Of a stretch of 64,000 nucleotides of DNA, positions 10,752 through 22,251 are shown in pieces (the stretch's first letter is position 1; the number at the start of each line of letters is the position of its first letter). The notes below the pieces were generated by a model. That model was not told the origin of the DNA. It saw nothing but the letters and a program-made list of their open reading frames with translations, and did no database searches. Made by a program: the position numbers and the translations under genes. Location of the stretch: positions 44,723,501 to 44,787,500 of the forward strand of contig NC_134013.1 in NCBI RefSeq assembly GCF_040712315.1, read 5' to 3'. The DNA comes from Castanea sativa (lineage: Eukaryota > Streptophyta > Magnoliopsida > Fagales > Fagaceae).

Positions 10752-13700
10752 TATTAACTTTTCAATGCTATTTTTTGATAGTTGGAGTTGGGGGATTTGA
10801 ACCCTGGATGGATGGATATGTCGGAAATGCAAACCAATTGAGCTACAAGTTTTTTTTTTTTTTTTTTAAGAAAAGATAAAAAATGCACATACATTATGGA
10901 ATAATGCACAGCTCAGCTCAGCTCTATGGATGGGATGGTTTAAAACACTTAGTATGCACATACATTATTATTACATTGTTGGCTTTCCTATCTATCTTAA
11001 ATTAAATGACTTCACTCACAGTGGGGTTTGGTTTGGTTTTGTAATCTCAGGCTCCTGCTCCTGCATTATCCAGTTTTCCAGCTTTCTCAAATGGTGATTT
11101 TCAGATGGTTCCAGTCATGTACCCCGCACTTGTTCCAGGCTTACAAAATCAGGACCATATGAATCGTGGAGCAGGCATTTATGCTGTTCCTGTTTTCTCC
11201 TGTATGGGCCCTGTTGCTGGACTTCCATCTAACACTCTTATTCCTCTTACCTACAATTTACCCACGTAAGCATCTCTGTTCAATTAATTAGTATTGCTAC
11301 TCTCTTCTTACTTTTGCACTTACAAAAGCATGGATTATCTGTGGATAATGGGATATTGGTATCACCCAAAATAGATGCATTCATTCTTAATATGCTGATT
11401 TAGTGTGTCAAATTAATGTTTCATTAAATTTTGCTATTCTTTTTAACGTTTACAGTTTTAGTAATTAAATAACACAAGCATCCATAATTTAGTCTTCATT
11501 CATAATGTTTGTAACAAATCTATCCTATGTGTTTGTCAAATATTTTATTTTTTTATGTTTTAATTATGTTGGTCAGATATATTGTTTAGTGTACTCATCT
11601 TGGCTGTTATACCCTTGGAAGTTATTAATCATTATATATGATTCAGTAATGAGGAAGGGTGGTTTCATTTAGGTTTATACACTACAAGATCAATGTCAAG
11701 AACATAGATTTAAATAACAACAAAAGAAGCATGATTGCTGTTAGTATACCAGATGATTTTTTCTGAGTCTCATTAGCTGAGGCTTTGTTGGCTTCAGTGA
11801 TGATGTTGTTGATTTACTCGAAGACTTAGTGAAGCCATTCTTTATGTGGCAAGTTTTGATTGCCACTGATCATACTTTATGGGAATAAACTGAAGCTTTA
11901 TGTCATACCTCAGGACCATATTTAGGCTGCAAATATCGCCAATTAGCTACCAGTTAACTTGCAGAAGTGAGAAACATGGCTTTTCTCTAAATTATTCTGA
12001 ACCCAGTTGGCATTAGAAAATACATGCATCTGTGATTGTTTAGTAGGCCTATGCACAAGGCAATTCCCATATAAACCTTTCTTGCATCTTAATATAGAAT
12101 AAATTGCTTTTGGTCTGGCTGATATTAAATTGTTAACAATAAATGACACCACTAGAAACTGTTTTGCAAATGTAATGTAATGCTCATCACTTTAAATCCT
12201 AATCGATCTGTAAAGTACTCTGACTAGGCTTTGGAGAAGTGTGATAGCTTTGAAGTTTGGGGAAAAGAGGGGAAGGGGGGGGGGGGGGGTTGGACTTCTA
12301 AGTTAAAGAGTGGTCCTTATGGTTGTGGTTTGTGGAAAAGTATTAGGATGGGTTGGGAAGATTTTCATAGATATATTTGGTATGAGGTGGGTATGGGAAA
12401 TAGGGTATGGTTCTGGCTGGATTGTGGTGTGGAGATCAATCTCTTAAGGAGGCTTTCCTGGTCTTGTATGATATTGCTACGGATCAGGAGGCTTTGGTGG
12501 AGTCTTTATTGGTGCTGTATCATGAGGAGAAGAATAGGAGTTGGGATGTGCAGTTTCATCAAATTTGAATGATTGGGAATTGGATGCAGTGATGGCTTTT
12601 GCTCACATCTTGTTGACCCATATTCCCTCCAATGAGGTTGGAGACCAAATGAGCTGGAAGTTGAGGACGGTAGGGAGTTTGAGATTCAGTCTTTTTATTG
12701 TGGGCTGAGGGCATCGTCCTTTGTTATCTTCCCTTGGAAATTAATTTGGGGGAGATCCTCACATCGGATAATTTAAGGAGGAGAGGCTTTTATTTATTGG
12801 GTTGGTGTTGCATGTGAAGATGCGATGGGAAATCAGTGGACCATCTTTTTCTTCATTGTGGGCAGGCTTGCTGGTTGTGGAATTTTGTTTGTAAATCTTT
12901 TGGAGTTGCATGAGTGATTCCTGAAAGAGTGAAGGATCTTTTGCTTGGGTGGAGGAATTGGTTGGGGAAGCAGTCTTCCGATATTTGGAATTTGACACCA
13001 TTGTGTTTGATGTAGTGTATTTGGAGGGAGAGAAACAGACATACCTTTGAGGATATGGAATGCTCGAGGAGCAACTTCTCGAGTCTTTTATTGGGACTTT
13101 GTTTGATTGGTCACGAATTTAGGGACTCACTTCTAGTGAGTCCCTTCTGATGTTTTTGGATTCCCTTTCTTCTTGTACATAGCTTTATCTCTTTTGTATT
13201 TTTGTGGCTACCTCATGTTTTATCCATGTTGTAGTCTATTTTAATGATATCTTATCTTACGTATAAAAAAAATAGGTTTATTGCCCCAAATTAGTAAACT
13301 CTTAACTACTTAGTTACATTCCCCCTCTCTTTTCCATTTTCCTTTTTGGGGGCCAGGATTAGAGAGAGATAATACCACAAATTCTTGCCATTTTGTTTCC
13401 TAGACAATATTAAAAAAAGACTATCGATCTTTCTTGTACAACTCTTGTTTAAATTCATCCGTGGAAAATAATATGGAGGATTGGTGATGTTAATCACAAT
13501 GACAATATCCATGGTCTGTATGGCAGATTGGATTATGTTGATATGTTGTATGTGCTGACTGATCATCCCTTTTTTCTTGTCATGGTTGCTTGGTTCCATC
13601 AACAGTAGACAAAGTCCTGAGGCCGGTGTTGGAGGTGAAGAGCATGGGCAAGGTGGGCAACAGCAGCACCAACAGCAACAGCCTGCACCTCAAAGACAAG

Positions 13701-15929
13701 TTGTTGTAAGGAGATTTCAAATTGCTTTTCAGCTTGATTTGTTGCTTATTCTAAAGCTGGCAGCAGTAATCTTTTTGTTCAACCAAGATGGATCGAGACA
13801 GAGGCTTGTTGTCCTCGTATTTTTTGCTTCACTTGTCTACTTGTAAGCATCTGAACCTCTTACCAATTTCAATAGATGTGCTTGGAATGCAACTTCTGCC
13901 ACTTACTGGTCCATTGGATTCTTAAACATTAAAAACTGCATGGTGGAAAAAGATTTCATTTGTTTGCTTTATAAAAAAGTTTCAATGTTTAAGTTAGGAT
14001 GAAAAAATGCATGGTCCATTGGATTCTTAAACATTAAAAAATGCATGGTGGAAAGAGATTTTGTTTGTTTTCTTTATAAAAAATTTTCAATATTTAAGTT
14101 AGGATGAAGCTACTTGTGTGTGTGTGTGTATTCATATGTTACATGCTTCTTTCTTATAAATTATTAATTTTTCTCGAATGATTAAGTTATATGAGTGACT
14201 TATCAGAAAATTAAGTTGTATGAGTGGAAGATGAATGTTTTAGATGTGGATGTTTCAGATACCAAACTGGAGCTCTCACACCAATAGTACGCTGGCTTTC
14301 ACAAGGCATGCAGAGGGCAGCTGCGCCTCCCCATCCACCAAGACCTGCTGTCAGGGCTGAAAATGTTGCTGCTGCAAGACAGGGAGCTGAGAATGTTGCT
14401 GGGGCAGGTATATTCCGCTTTGTTTATGCAATACTTGAATTTATGAAACGCATGTTTCAGGACCTTTTTTTCAGCAGGTATTTACATAGAGAAAAATAGA
14501 GTGTACACATAGTTATCACATTACAAGTTGGACTGCAAACAACAAGCAAAGGGAAGCTGAACTTCTAGCTGATCAGCTTGGTCAAAATGGACACAGTTTG
14601 AGCTTGGAACAAGCTATAGACCTCCAGCTGACTCAGAAGTTGCTTGGTTTTGGCTTGTTTGTTGAATGAGCCTAAATTCTGGCATCTAGGTCACACATTA
14701 ATAAAAACTTGGTTCATTGCAGTCTAAATATCCAGAATAAGTTGAACCTTTATACCAAAACAAAGTCTTAAACCATAGTGAGGCCTCAAGTTCCCTGTGA
14801 TCAACTTACCTTTGTAAATGTGTCATGCAGATAAAAATATGGAATGAAGTACCTCTTTTTTCAGTTATTCCAATATAAATGCAATTTCTTTTTAATTTCA
14901 TCTGATTATTCCATTTTTTTTATTTAGTTTTAAATTATTGTTATTGTAAAACTTTTGGGAACTATTTTTTTGACAGTTTACTAAAAATTGTCAACATTGG
15001 CATTTATGCTACCCAAAGTTGTGCACAATTCAGTTTAGGTTCATTCTTGTACAGTGAACTCAACGAGATGGAATGCTAATTGCTTTTACAGGTGATAGGA
15101 CCAACATTTGCTATTATACTGTTTCTACTAGTGATAAGAAGCCACTTCTTAGTCCTTGGCCTTTCTTTCTCCTTTTAAAAAAAAAAAAAAATTATTAATA
15201 AAGTTATTTTCTTATCAATGAATCTTTTTTAAAGTAGAAAAAAAAGGTGGTGATAAGTAGCCACATTTTGGTATTTAATAAGCCCATAGGCCATAGGCCT
15301 TGAACCAAATGGTGTCTCCTCTCCCCAAATGGTTGGATGGTCTTATGGTGGGTGTGAGTTGTGCATCTGTCATTAAAAAATGCCCAAGGGTGCCTAACAT
15401 TTTTTATAGGTATCTTTTAAAAGGGGTGTTTTATTTCCTCTTTGAAGTTAATGTTGTATTGTATAACCAATAGCCTTTTGATATTTCCATTGAAGGTTGA
15501 TGTTTGGGTTTTAACCTTGTGGAGGCAATAGTGCTTAGTGCTAACCACTGGCAATCTATAGCACCATTTGACCAAGTCACATTCCTTTTTCTTTTTTTTT
15601 TCCCCCCAATTAGAAGTATAAGGTGGTAATTTGTTAAGAAAAGAAGTATCAGTTAGAGTTGGGAATGCACACTTATGATTAGTGACATGAATGATACTTA
15701 CAAAATAACATTCTTTCATTAACTTATGGCAGAAGGTCAACCTGGGGCTCAGATTGAGAATCAGCCTGCAAATGATGGAAACCGGGCTGTTGAGAATGAA
15801 AATGAGAATTTAGCAGAACCTGGTGGTGTCAATGGTGCTAATCATTGGTGGGGAATTGTGAAGGAAATTCAGATGATTGTCTTTGGTTTCATTACTTCCC
15901 TTCTCCCGGGCTTTCACAACATAGATTAG
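10268..15929 (+). CDS. EBS7: EBS7-like ER membrane protein, five exons, 286 aa
   Basis: Exons are 10268-10330, 11051-11265, 13606-13842, 14259-14407 and 15733-15929. All junctions are GT-AG, phases agree throughout, and the total is 861 nt. The start is the first ATG ([10 protein letters not shown]). The protein has an acidic/Ser-rich N-terminus, a Pro- and hydrophobic-rich second exon, a Gln-rich linker (about 108-124), a hydrophobic segment at about 136-151 ([16 protein letters not shown]), a second at about 160-176, then [11 protein letters not shown]. An acidic/Asn-rich linker follows, and the C-terminus is hydrophobic (about 260-282), ending [10 protein letters not shown] assign it to EBS7, a plant ERAD factor at the ER membrane that works with the HRD1 ubiquitin ligase. 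This rests on overall style and on the neighbouring TBC gene, since the Arabidopsis pair is adjacent as I recall it. The two-helix core and tail also resemble animal HERP without its ubiquitin-like domain. The gene model is firm and the family name is less so. Confidence 0.8.
10703..10749. repeat. (AG)n microsatellite in intron 1 of the EBS7-like gene
   Basis: About 23 AG dinucleotides lie in intron 1 (10331-11050). Confidence 0.95.
10785..10868 (-). mobile_element. tRNA-derived SINE fragment in intron 1
   Basis: The minus strand carries an A-box-like tagctcaattgg and a B-box-like gggttcaaatcc at tRNA-like spacing. A run of about 19 T lies next to the head on the plus strand (10850-10868). 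Promoter-like boxes of this kind mark tRNA-derived plant SINEs. It is not a tRNA gene because no cloverleaf closes. Confidence 0.5.
12213..13272 (+). mobile_element. 5'-truncated LINE remnant (zf-RVT end) in intron 2
   Basis: Broken plus-strand frames encode the C-terminal end of a plant L1-type reverse transcriptase: a tract near 12330-12430 reading [16 protein letters not shown] then RVWFWLD, followed by zf-RVT-like sequence in shifted frames. Later frames contain several stops. The block ends with an A-run (taaaaaaaatagg, about 13263-13276), consistent with a poly-A tail. The 5' truncation, poly-A end and lack of LTRs fit a non-LTR element. A G-run at 12277-12289 interrupts the frame. It lies in the sense orientation of the host gene and contributes no exon. 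Confidence 0.75.
13908..14117. repeat. ~105-bp direct tandem duplication in intron 3
   Basis: The segment starting ggtccattggattcttaaac at 13908 recurs at 14013 with a few substitutions. It ends around agttaggatga in both copies. It lies wholly inside intron 3 of the EBS7-like gene. Confidence 0.85.
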
Positions 15930-16579
15930 ATCAGACTTTGTTGGAGACAACCCCTTTGAACCGATTCAAAAGCTGGAAACAAAATGGTTTTTATTTTTCA
16001 AATAAATGTAAAGTATTTTATATTGCCATAGTTATAACTTGAAGCATAATGTGCAATGATAGCACCAATTTGGATAGTGTGGCTTTTAGTTATGGGTATC
16101 ATATACATGTATTCAGTAAGTTCTTGTTTGTTCAGAGTTTATATTTCATGCGGAGGATTTTATTTAAGCAGTCCTATGTTTTTATCTCCCCTGTTGTGCC
16201 TATCTCTTTATTGTATCCTCGAAACAACCTTCACATCATTCCTTGTTCATCATTAGTTTTTTTGTCGAGTTTCCAATTCTTAATAAATATAAATAAATAA
16301 ATGTCTGTCATGTGACTTCTGAAGTTTTTGTCAATTCTGACCAAAATGTTGAGAAATTGAAAAAGAACAATATACATTTTCTTTTATTTTTGTTAGCTTG
16401 GTTTATATATATATATATACCCCATGCCCCAGGTCTTGAACTATAAACCCCCCACAAGCCACAACCCCGGGTTACTAGATCAACATGATCATTGGCAACA
16501 ATTTACTTTCTTGACTATTTAGAGAGTAGGGAAGCATGCATGAACTCTCGATATTTGTCATGTGCTCCTACTGTTACTA
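15930..16579 (+). other. 3' UTR and downstream flank of the EBS7-like gene
   Basis: AATAAA-type poly(A) signals occur at 16001-16006 and in the cluster around 16278-16300, so the transcript could end at either. A short AT microsatellite lies at 16405-16419. No other gene is seen before the Mutator-like element begins. Confidence 0.55.
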
Positions 16580-17402
16580 TAGTTGCACTCATGGTTGTCA
16601 AAATGGCGATTTGGATCGTAGGATCACACGATTTTATGATTCCACTTCATCAAAACGTTTAGGATCGCACTAAAATTGTAAAAATAGTAGGATCGTATGG
16701 GATCTTACCGATCCTACCAAAACATTAATTTTTGGGTTTTTTCTTTTATGGGATAAATTTTGGTTTTGACAAAACTTTTAGGGCTTTTATTTTTCTATAT
16801 TGTTATGGAATGACTTTTTATTTATTTTTATATAATTATTTTAACTTAAGCAATTTTTTTCTAGTTTTTAGTTCACTTGTAATCAAAATGAAGGAATGCT
16901 TTATCATTTCTAAAGAAGAATTTATATTGGCTTTGCTACCTTTTAAGCTATAATATTGTTAAATTTGTTTGATCAATATACTAATTTGTATTCTAATATT
17001 TCTAAAATGTTTTTCTTATATATAATTTTATTAGTATGCTTGTATATGTATATTGATTGATTGATTTTTTTTTTAGCATGTTGAATAATTGTTATTGAGT
17101 GGTATAACTTGAATAGTTAAGTGTGAAGTTTTATCTTGATCTCCTTTGCAGCTCTAATATACAAATATACAATGTTTACATAGATGATGAAATAGATGAT
17201 GATAATGATAAGGACAGTGGTTATAAGAATCATAGAATAGGAGTAATTAAATGTTCACTTCACCTTAATATTCATATTGCTTTTTGATTTCATATTTTAG
17301 TAAGCTAGTTTCCATTTGATAACTTATTTTGGATTTTAAACTTAGAACTTGGAAAATATTTTCATATGTGTCGATAAAATATTTTGGTATTTGGTTGCTA
17401 AT

Positions 17403-19291
17403 TGTGATGGGCCTTTTGCGCTGTTGGGCTTGGATTGTGATTCTGGGGTAGGAGGGTTGTGACTGGCCTAAGTGAAACACACCTTAAGCCAGCTTGTGCA
17501 CAAGTTGGGCCATCTCAGTATAGACGCGCTTTGGCAGAAGTCTTGAATGTATAGCGTGCTTACGACGAGAATAACTGTTACAGATATCACAGCTACAACA
17601 CAATACAGCAAGATAGCTAAAACATTTTTTACAAATATCACTAACGCCTAAATAACAACAAAGGAAAATAACAAGGTCATGGCAAAATAATGCAACCACG
17701 AAAAGCAAAATTACGGCAAATAGTTCAGCAATAAGGTAACAAATAAATCATTCATCAACCTAAAAGTAGAGCTTGTCTTCCCAAAGAAATGGGATTAGTT
17801 TTTTAGCAAATATAAATCCAAAAAGGGAATCGATCTCCAACGTGGGTAACCTCAAAAAAGGTTCCTGCCTTAAAGATTACACACTTTGGAGAAAGGACCT
17901 ATGGCTTAAACTCTAAATCTTGACGTTGTTGTTCCTCCTTTCACTGTTCACAACTATGGCCCTTTATACTGCCTACCTTGACAAAGTTTACCATTTTTAA
18001 CCTTCAATCGCTTTTGGCTCGTTGTGGGTGTCCTTCCAAGACTGTTCACTGGTCTACCAGTTGCCCAACCACTACCCTTACACTGTGCTGGCTGTGCCAC
18101 ACCTCATTCCTAGACAAAAATGGCTTATTTTGTCTCTTGCTATTCTCATCTAGATAAGGGCTATCCTCTTCCCCCACCTATCTCTATGGCATGCATTTAG
18201 TTGTTCCAGCTCATACTTACTTCTTTTGGGTGAGATGTCATTCCAACATGACATTTCTCCCCAAAGAAATTTGAGCGGGAACCCCAAAATAGACTCCCCT
18301 TTTCTCCCCACAGCTAGACCACACCCTTTCATACCCTTGACTCGTGGCCTACCTCCTATGTATTGGCTAGGTACAAGTAGGTGGTGCTTGGGTCCTATGT
18401 GTATGCTCCACTTCTACCTGAATCCCTTACTTTTCTAGCCTTCACACCTTTGCTATTGTCTCCATATTTGTTTGATTTTACTATACGTTCTAGTAAGTGT
18501 TTAACTCTTGCGGTGTGAAAGGCACATGGGCCTTTGGGTTCACGTTTTCTGCTTTCCATCTCTTCTTTGGACTGGGTATTGATTGGGTGTAGACCCTTTC
18601 CTTCCTGCCCAGCTTAGCTTCCTTCCTATGTTCATGAGCCTCTTGGTTGGGGATTCTGCCATGATCTTGTATTGTTTATGCCATATCATCACCTCTCTTT
18701 TATTCCTTTATTACCTGTAGGCATTTGGGCTGATGCTCTTGCCATTCCACTTTCTACGCCTTTACCTCTTTTGGGCTTTTTCAGGACAGCATTCCAGCCG
18801 TGCCAACCCATTTCCCACATCCTTACCTCTTTTGGGTTTTATTGGCCAACATTCCTACCATGTCAACTCATTTCAATCCTCAGGCTTCCTCAACCCATTT
18901 GCTTCTTCTTTTCCTCTTTAACTCCCATGGGCTTTTGCTAAATCTTTTGGGCTTCTTTGGCCAAATTACTACATCTTTACCTCTCATTACTTATCGGGCT
19001 TATTGGCTTTCAATTCAACCCAATGAATTTACTAATTCATATCTTAGGCTTCTCTGGCCCATTTACCTCCTCTTTACCTCTTATTGTTCTCATGGGTTTA
19101 ATACTTCATTCCTTGGGCTTCCTCGGCTCATTTGCTTCTTCTTTACCACTTATTATTCTTATGGGCATGCTGACCATTTTTCCTGCCATTCTGGCCTGCT
19201 GGGCTTTACTTTACTATTCTCTTTCCCCATCTTCTTCATATTATTGGGCTTCTTTTGCTATTGGGTCTTTTGTCAAAAGTGAGCATCAACA
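17403..19291 (-). repeat. 3' LTR of the gypsy element
   Basis: It aligns along its length with 33528-35558 (for example gtgaaacacaccttaagccag in both) with many substitutions and small indels, so the insertion is old. A minus-strand TATA-like agtataaaggg lies near 17955-17985. Plus-strand reading frames within 18672-19304 are chance frames in pyrimidine-rich LTR sequence. Confidence 0.88.
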
Positions 19292-19341
19292 TTCAGCCCC
19301 CTGAGCATATGAATTTCTTCTGCAATTCATTTGCGAATACA

Positions 19342-20121
19342 AATTTTTTCTTTTCCCCCATTTCTTTCTTCTTCTTTTTTTGCGGGTTTTTTAAATAGTG
19401 GGCCCTTCCTTATTTTCTTTCTTGCCATGAATAGGGTTGTCTCTTTGAATTCCCCAGTTTAGCAGTTATTTTGGAACACAACCTATCTTCATTAATTCGA
19501 TGCTTCTTTTGACAACTGATTCGTTGCCTCCTTTCACATCACTTTATTGTCTTTAGCCCTTGGACTTTTACCTTTCCTATCATTCTCTCATAACCCTTTT
19601 CTTCTTCCTTTCTCTTCATCGTCTCATCTTCCCCAAAACTTCGCTACCCATCTTCTCCGTTCAAACAACCCATCATGTCTCTAGCAAAAGGTGAAGGTTC
19701 TTCCCTCTATAAGGTGACCTACTCAGACAAATATTTTTTTTTCTTTTCCCCCATTTCTTTCTCTCTTTTTTTCGCAGGTTTTTTAAACAGTGGGCCCTTC
19801 CTTATTTTCTTTCTTGCCATGAATAGGATTGTATCTTTGAATTCCCCAGTTTAGCAGTTATTTTGGAACACAACCTATCTTCTTTAATTCAATGCTTCTT
19901 TTGACAACTAATTTGTTGCCTTTCACATCACTTTTATTGTCTTTAGCTCTTGGACTTTTACCTTTCCTATCATTCTCTCATAACCCTTTTCTTCTTCCTT
20001 TCTCTTCATCGTCTCATCTTCCCCAAAACTTCGCTACCCATCTTCTTCTTTCAAACAACCCATCATGTCACCGGCAAAAGGTGAAGGTTCTTCCCCTTGT
20101 AAGGTGACCCACTCAGAATCG
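19342..20121 (+). repeat. ~390-bp tandem duplication at the 5' end of the antisense ORF
   Basis: Two direct copies are offset by exactly 390 bp (gtgggccctt at 19400 and again at 19790). Each contains a pyrimidine-rich leader, ttgccatgaatagg, and a start codon followed by a near-identical SLAKGEGSS or SPAKGEGSS coding start. The first copy runs out of frame after about 20 codons. The second continues into the mobile-domain ORF. The duplication therefore doubled the putative promoter and start region. Confidence 0.88.
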
Positions 20122-22189
20122 GACTACTCTAAGGAGGAGGAGGGGGGTCGCAATCTGAATAGTGAATGTCCTCCCCTCATCGACCTATGGTACGATACTC
20201 ACATCCATTTTTTTGTGGTGCCTAGTGACTATTCACCTCTACCGCTGGGCCGGGTGTGGCTTTCTATTTGTCGTCGTGACACAAAGGTTTCTTGGGCCCC
20301 TTTGCCTTCCACCATTCCTAATCTTGATATTTTCCAAGGAACTTCATTCTTCGTGCCCATTCTTTTCAAATTTAGGTCGGGCACTTCTTTAGGTTGGAAA
20401 GAATGGGTGGATAAGGAGTTGTCTGATGTGGGTTTCATGGTAGCGTTACAGGAGGCCGGTGTGTTGAAGGCCATCGTTTCATCCCAATGTTTATCCAACT
20501 ATCGAGATTTTTTCAAACTCCACCATTTGGTCTGTCAATGGTGCAGTGCCACCCGTACCTTCTTTCTTTCTTTCTTGCTACAAGATCACCATGACCTTGG
20601 AGGATGTGGCAAACCAATTGTTGCTACCCATTCTTGGTGATACAGACTCGAATGATATCGAGCTTTCTGCCGAGGAGGAGACTATGGAGGCCGAGTTGAG
20701 GAAAGGGATGAGTGGGAACGCGAAGTTGTCTCATTGGGTTGGGGCTTTCTCCAAGGCTTCCACCGCCATCCGCCATGTAGCCTTCATTGCGTTTTGGCTT
20801 TGTAAGTTTATCTTTGGCTCTCACTCACATTATACCGGAAAACCTCTTTACTTTCAGTTAGCCATAAAGTTTTCTGCTGGGGTGAGTCTGCCATTGGTCC
20901 CTATGTTTTTGGGTCACTTGAATGTGCAGTTGGACATTCTGCAAGGTGATGAGAGCCTCTACCCACAATATCATATTGTAGCACCTACTATAGGAATGTG
21001 CCAAGCATTTGGCTAAGTGTAAGTCTATTCGTTTTGCCAAAGAGAAGTACCAGTCATGTCCAAAAGTGATTATTGATTTCTGTGGTCGTTTTGCTTCCGA
21101 CTTTTTGTTGGCTTACCGCTGGGTTGGGTTGAAGCTATTTGGGCATCCTGCTGTTGAGTTCTTTGACAAGGGAGTTGGTTTTCCTTAGAGGGCCTTCAAA
21201 GATTTAGGCAGTGGGTTTACTTGTGCTTATTCGACCATAGGTCCCTTTATGGCCACTGCTGACTGCTTTTGATGAGAAAGGGATCACGTACTTGACAACC
21301 ACCAATGCTGGGTGGTTGCCTTATTTGGCCGATAGGGGCATCCGCTTCGTTCATTATTCTGCCAACAAGGTGAGAAGGTAATTTATGCTAGATTAGGATA
21401 TACCCAATGATTATACTGCCATCTTGGAGTTTACTACTTTTGTCTAGCCTTTCCTGTGCCCTAGTGTTTAAGTTTTGGGGCAAGCACTTCACAACAGTCA
21501 CCATTCCAAGCTCACAAAGAGAAGGCCTTTGTATTGCTCCGATGTGTGGGTATTGGTAGGTCGTGATGACTTTTTTTGGCCAAGAGTTGCTAGGTGGCCG
21601 TGGGTTTTCTCTTATTCCTCCTAAGGGTCTTCATGCTATTATTTCTACCAACCCACAATTGTTGTTTCCCACCAAGTTAGTGGTGGCATATGCTAGGAAG
21701 CAAAGCAGGTCCGCCATATTTGAGTGGCCAGAGAAGGAGAAGGGGCGGTATTTGTATACTAGTGAGTATCCTCCGGGTTGGGAGAAAAAGGTGAAGGTGG
21801 TGAACCTTCTTGTGCCTGCAAAGAAGGGCTCAGTATCTCAGACCGCCAAGCCCAAGTTTGCCAAGAGAGGAGACGACTCCTCTGAGACCTGTTCTGACCT
21901 TGTTCCATATGGGGGTGGCCTTCCTCCCATCGACAACATAGTCCTTGAGAGCTCTTCTCTCCCTCCTGCTCGTACCCGTTCCAATAGGCGTTCTACTACA
22001 AGCAAGCCCAAGCCCTTCACTCCAAGGTCATCTGTGAATGCTCCTCCTTCCAGCAGGACCTATGGCTGTAAAAGGAAGACATCTCCATCAGCCCCATCTG
22101 CCACTGTTGAAAGGAGAGTATGCTATCTCTAAACTTCATTCTTTCTTTATTTTAGTAATTCATGAGGCTTCCCTGTGGCTAACTTCGTA

Positions 22190-22251
<62 letters not shown>

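Noticed and set aside
12759..13074. Overlapping minus-strand frames in intron 2 of the EBS7-like gene
   Set aside because: Shadows of the dead LINE reverse-transcriptase end on the plus strand.
18672..19304. Several plus-strand hydrophobic frames up to 160 residues
   Set aside because: Products of the pyrimidine-rich 3' LTR. The same pattern recurs in the 5' LTR at 34896-35513.
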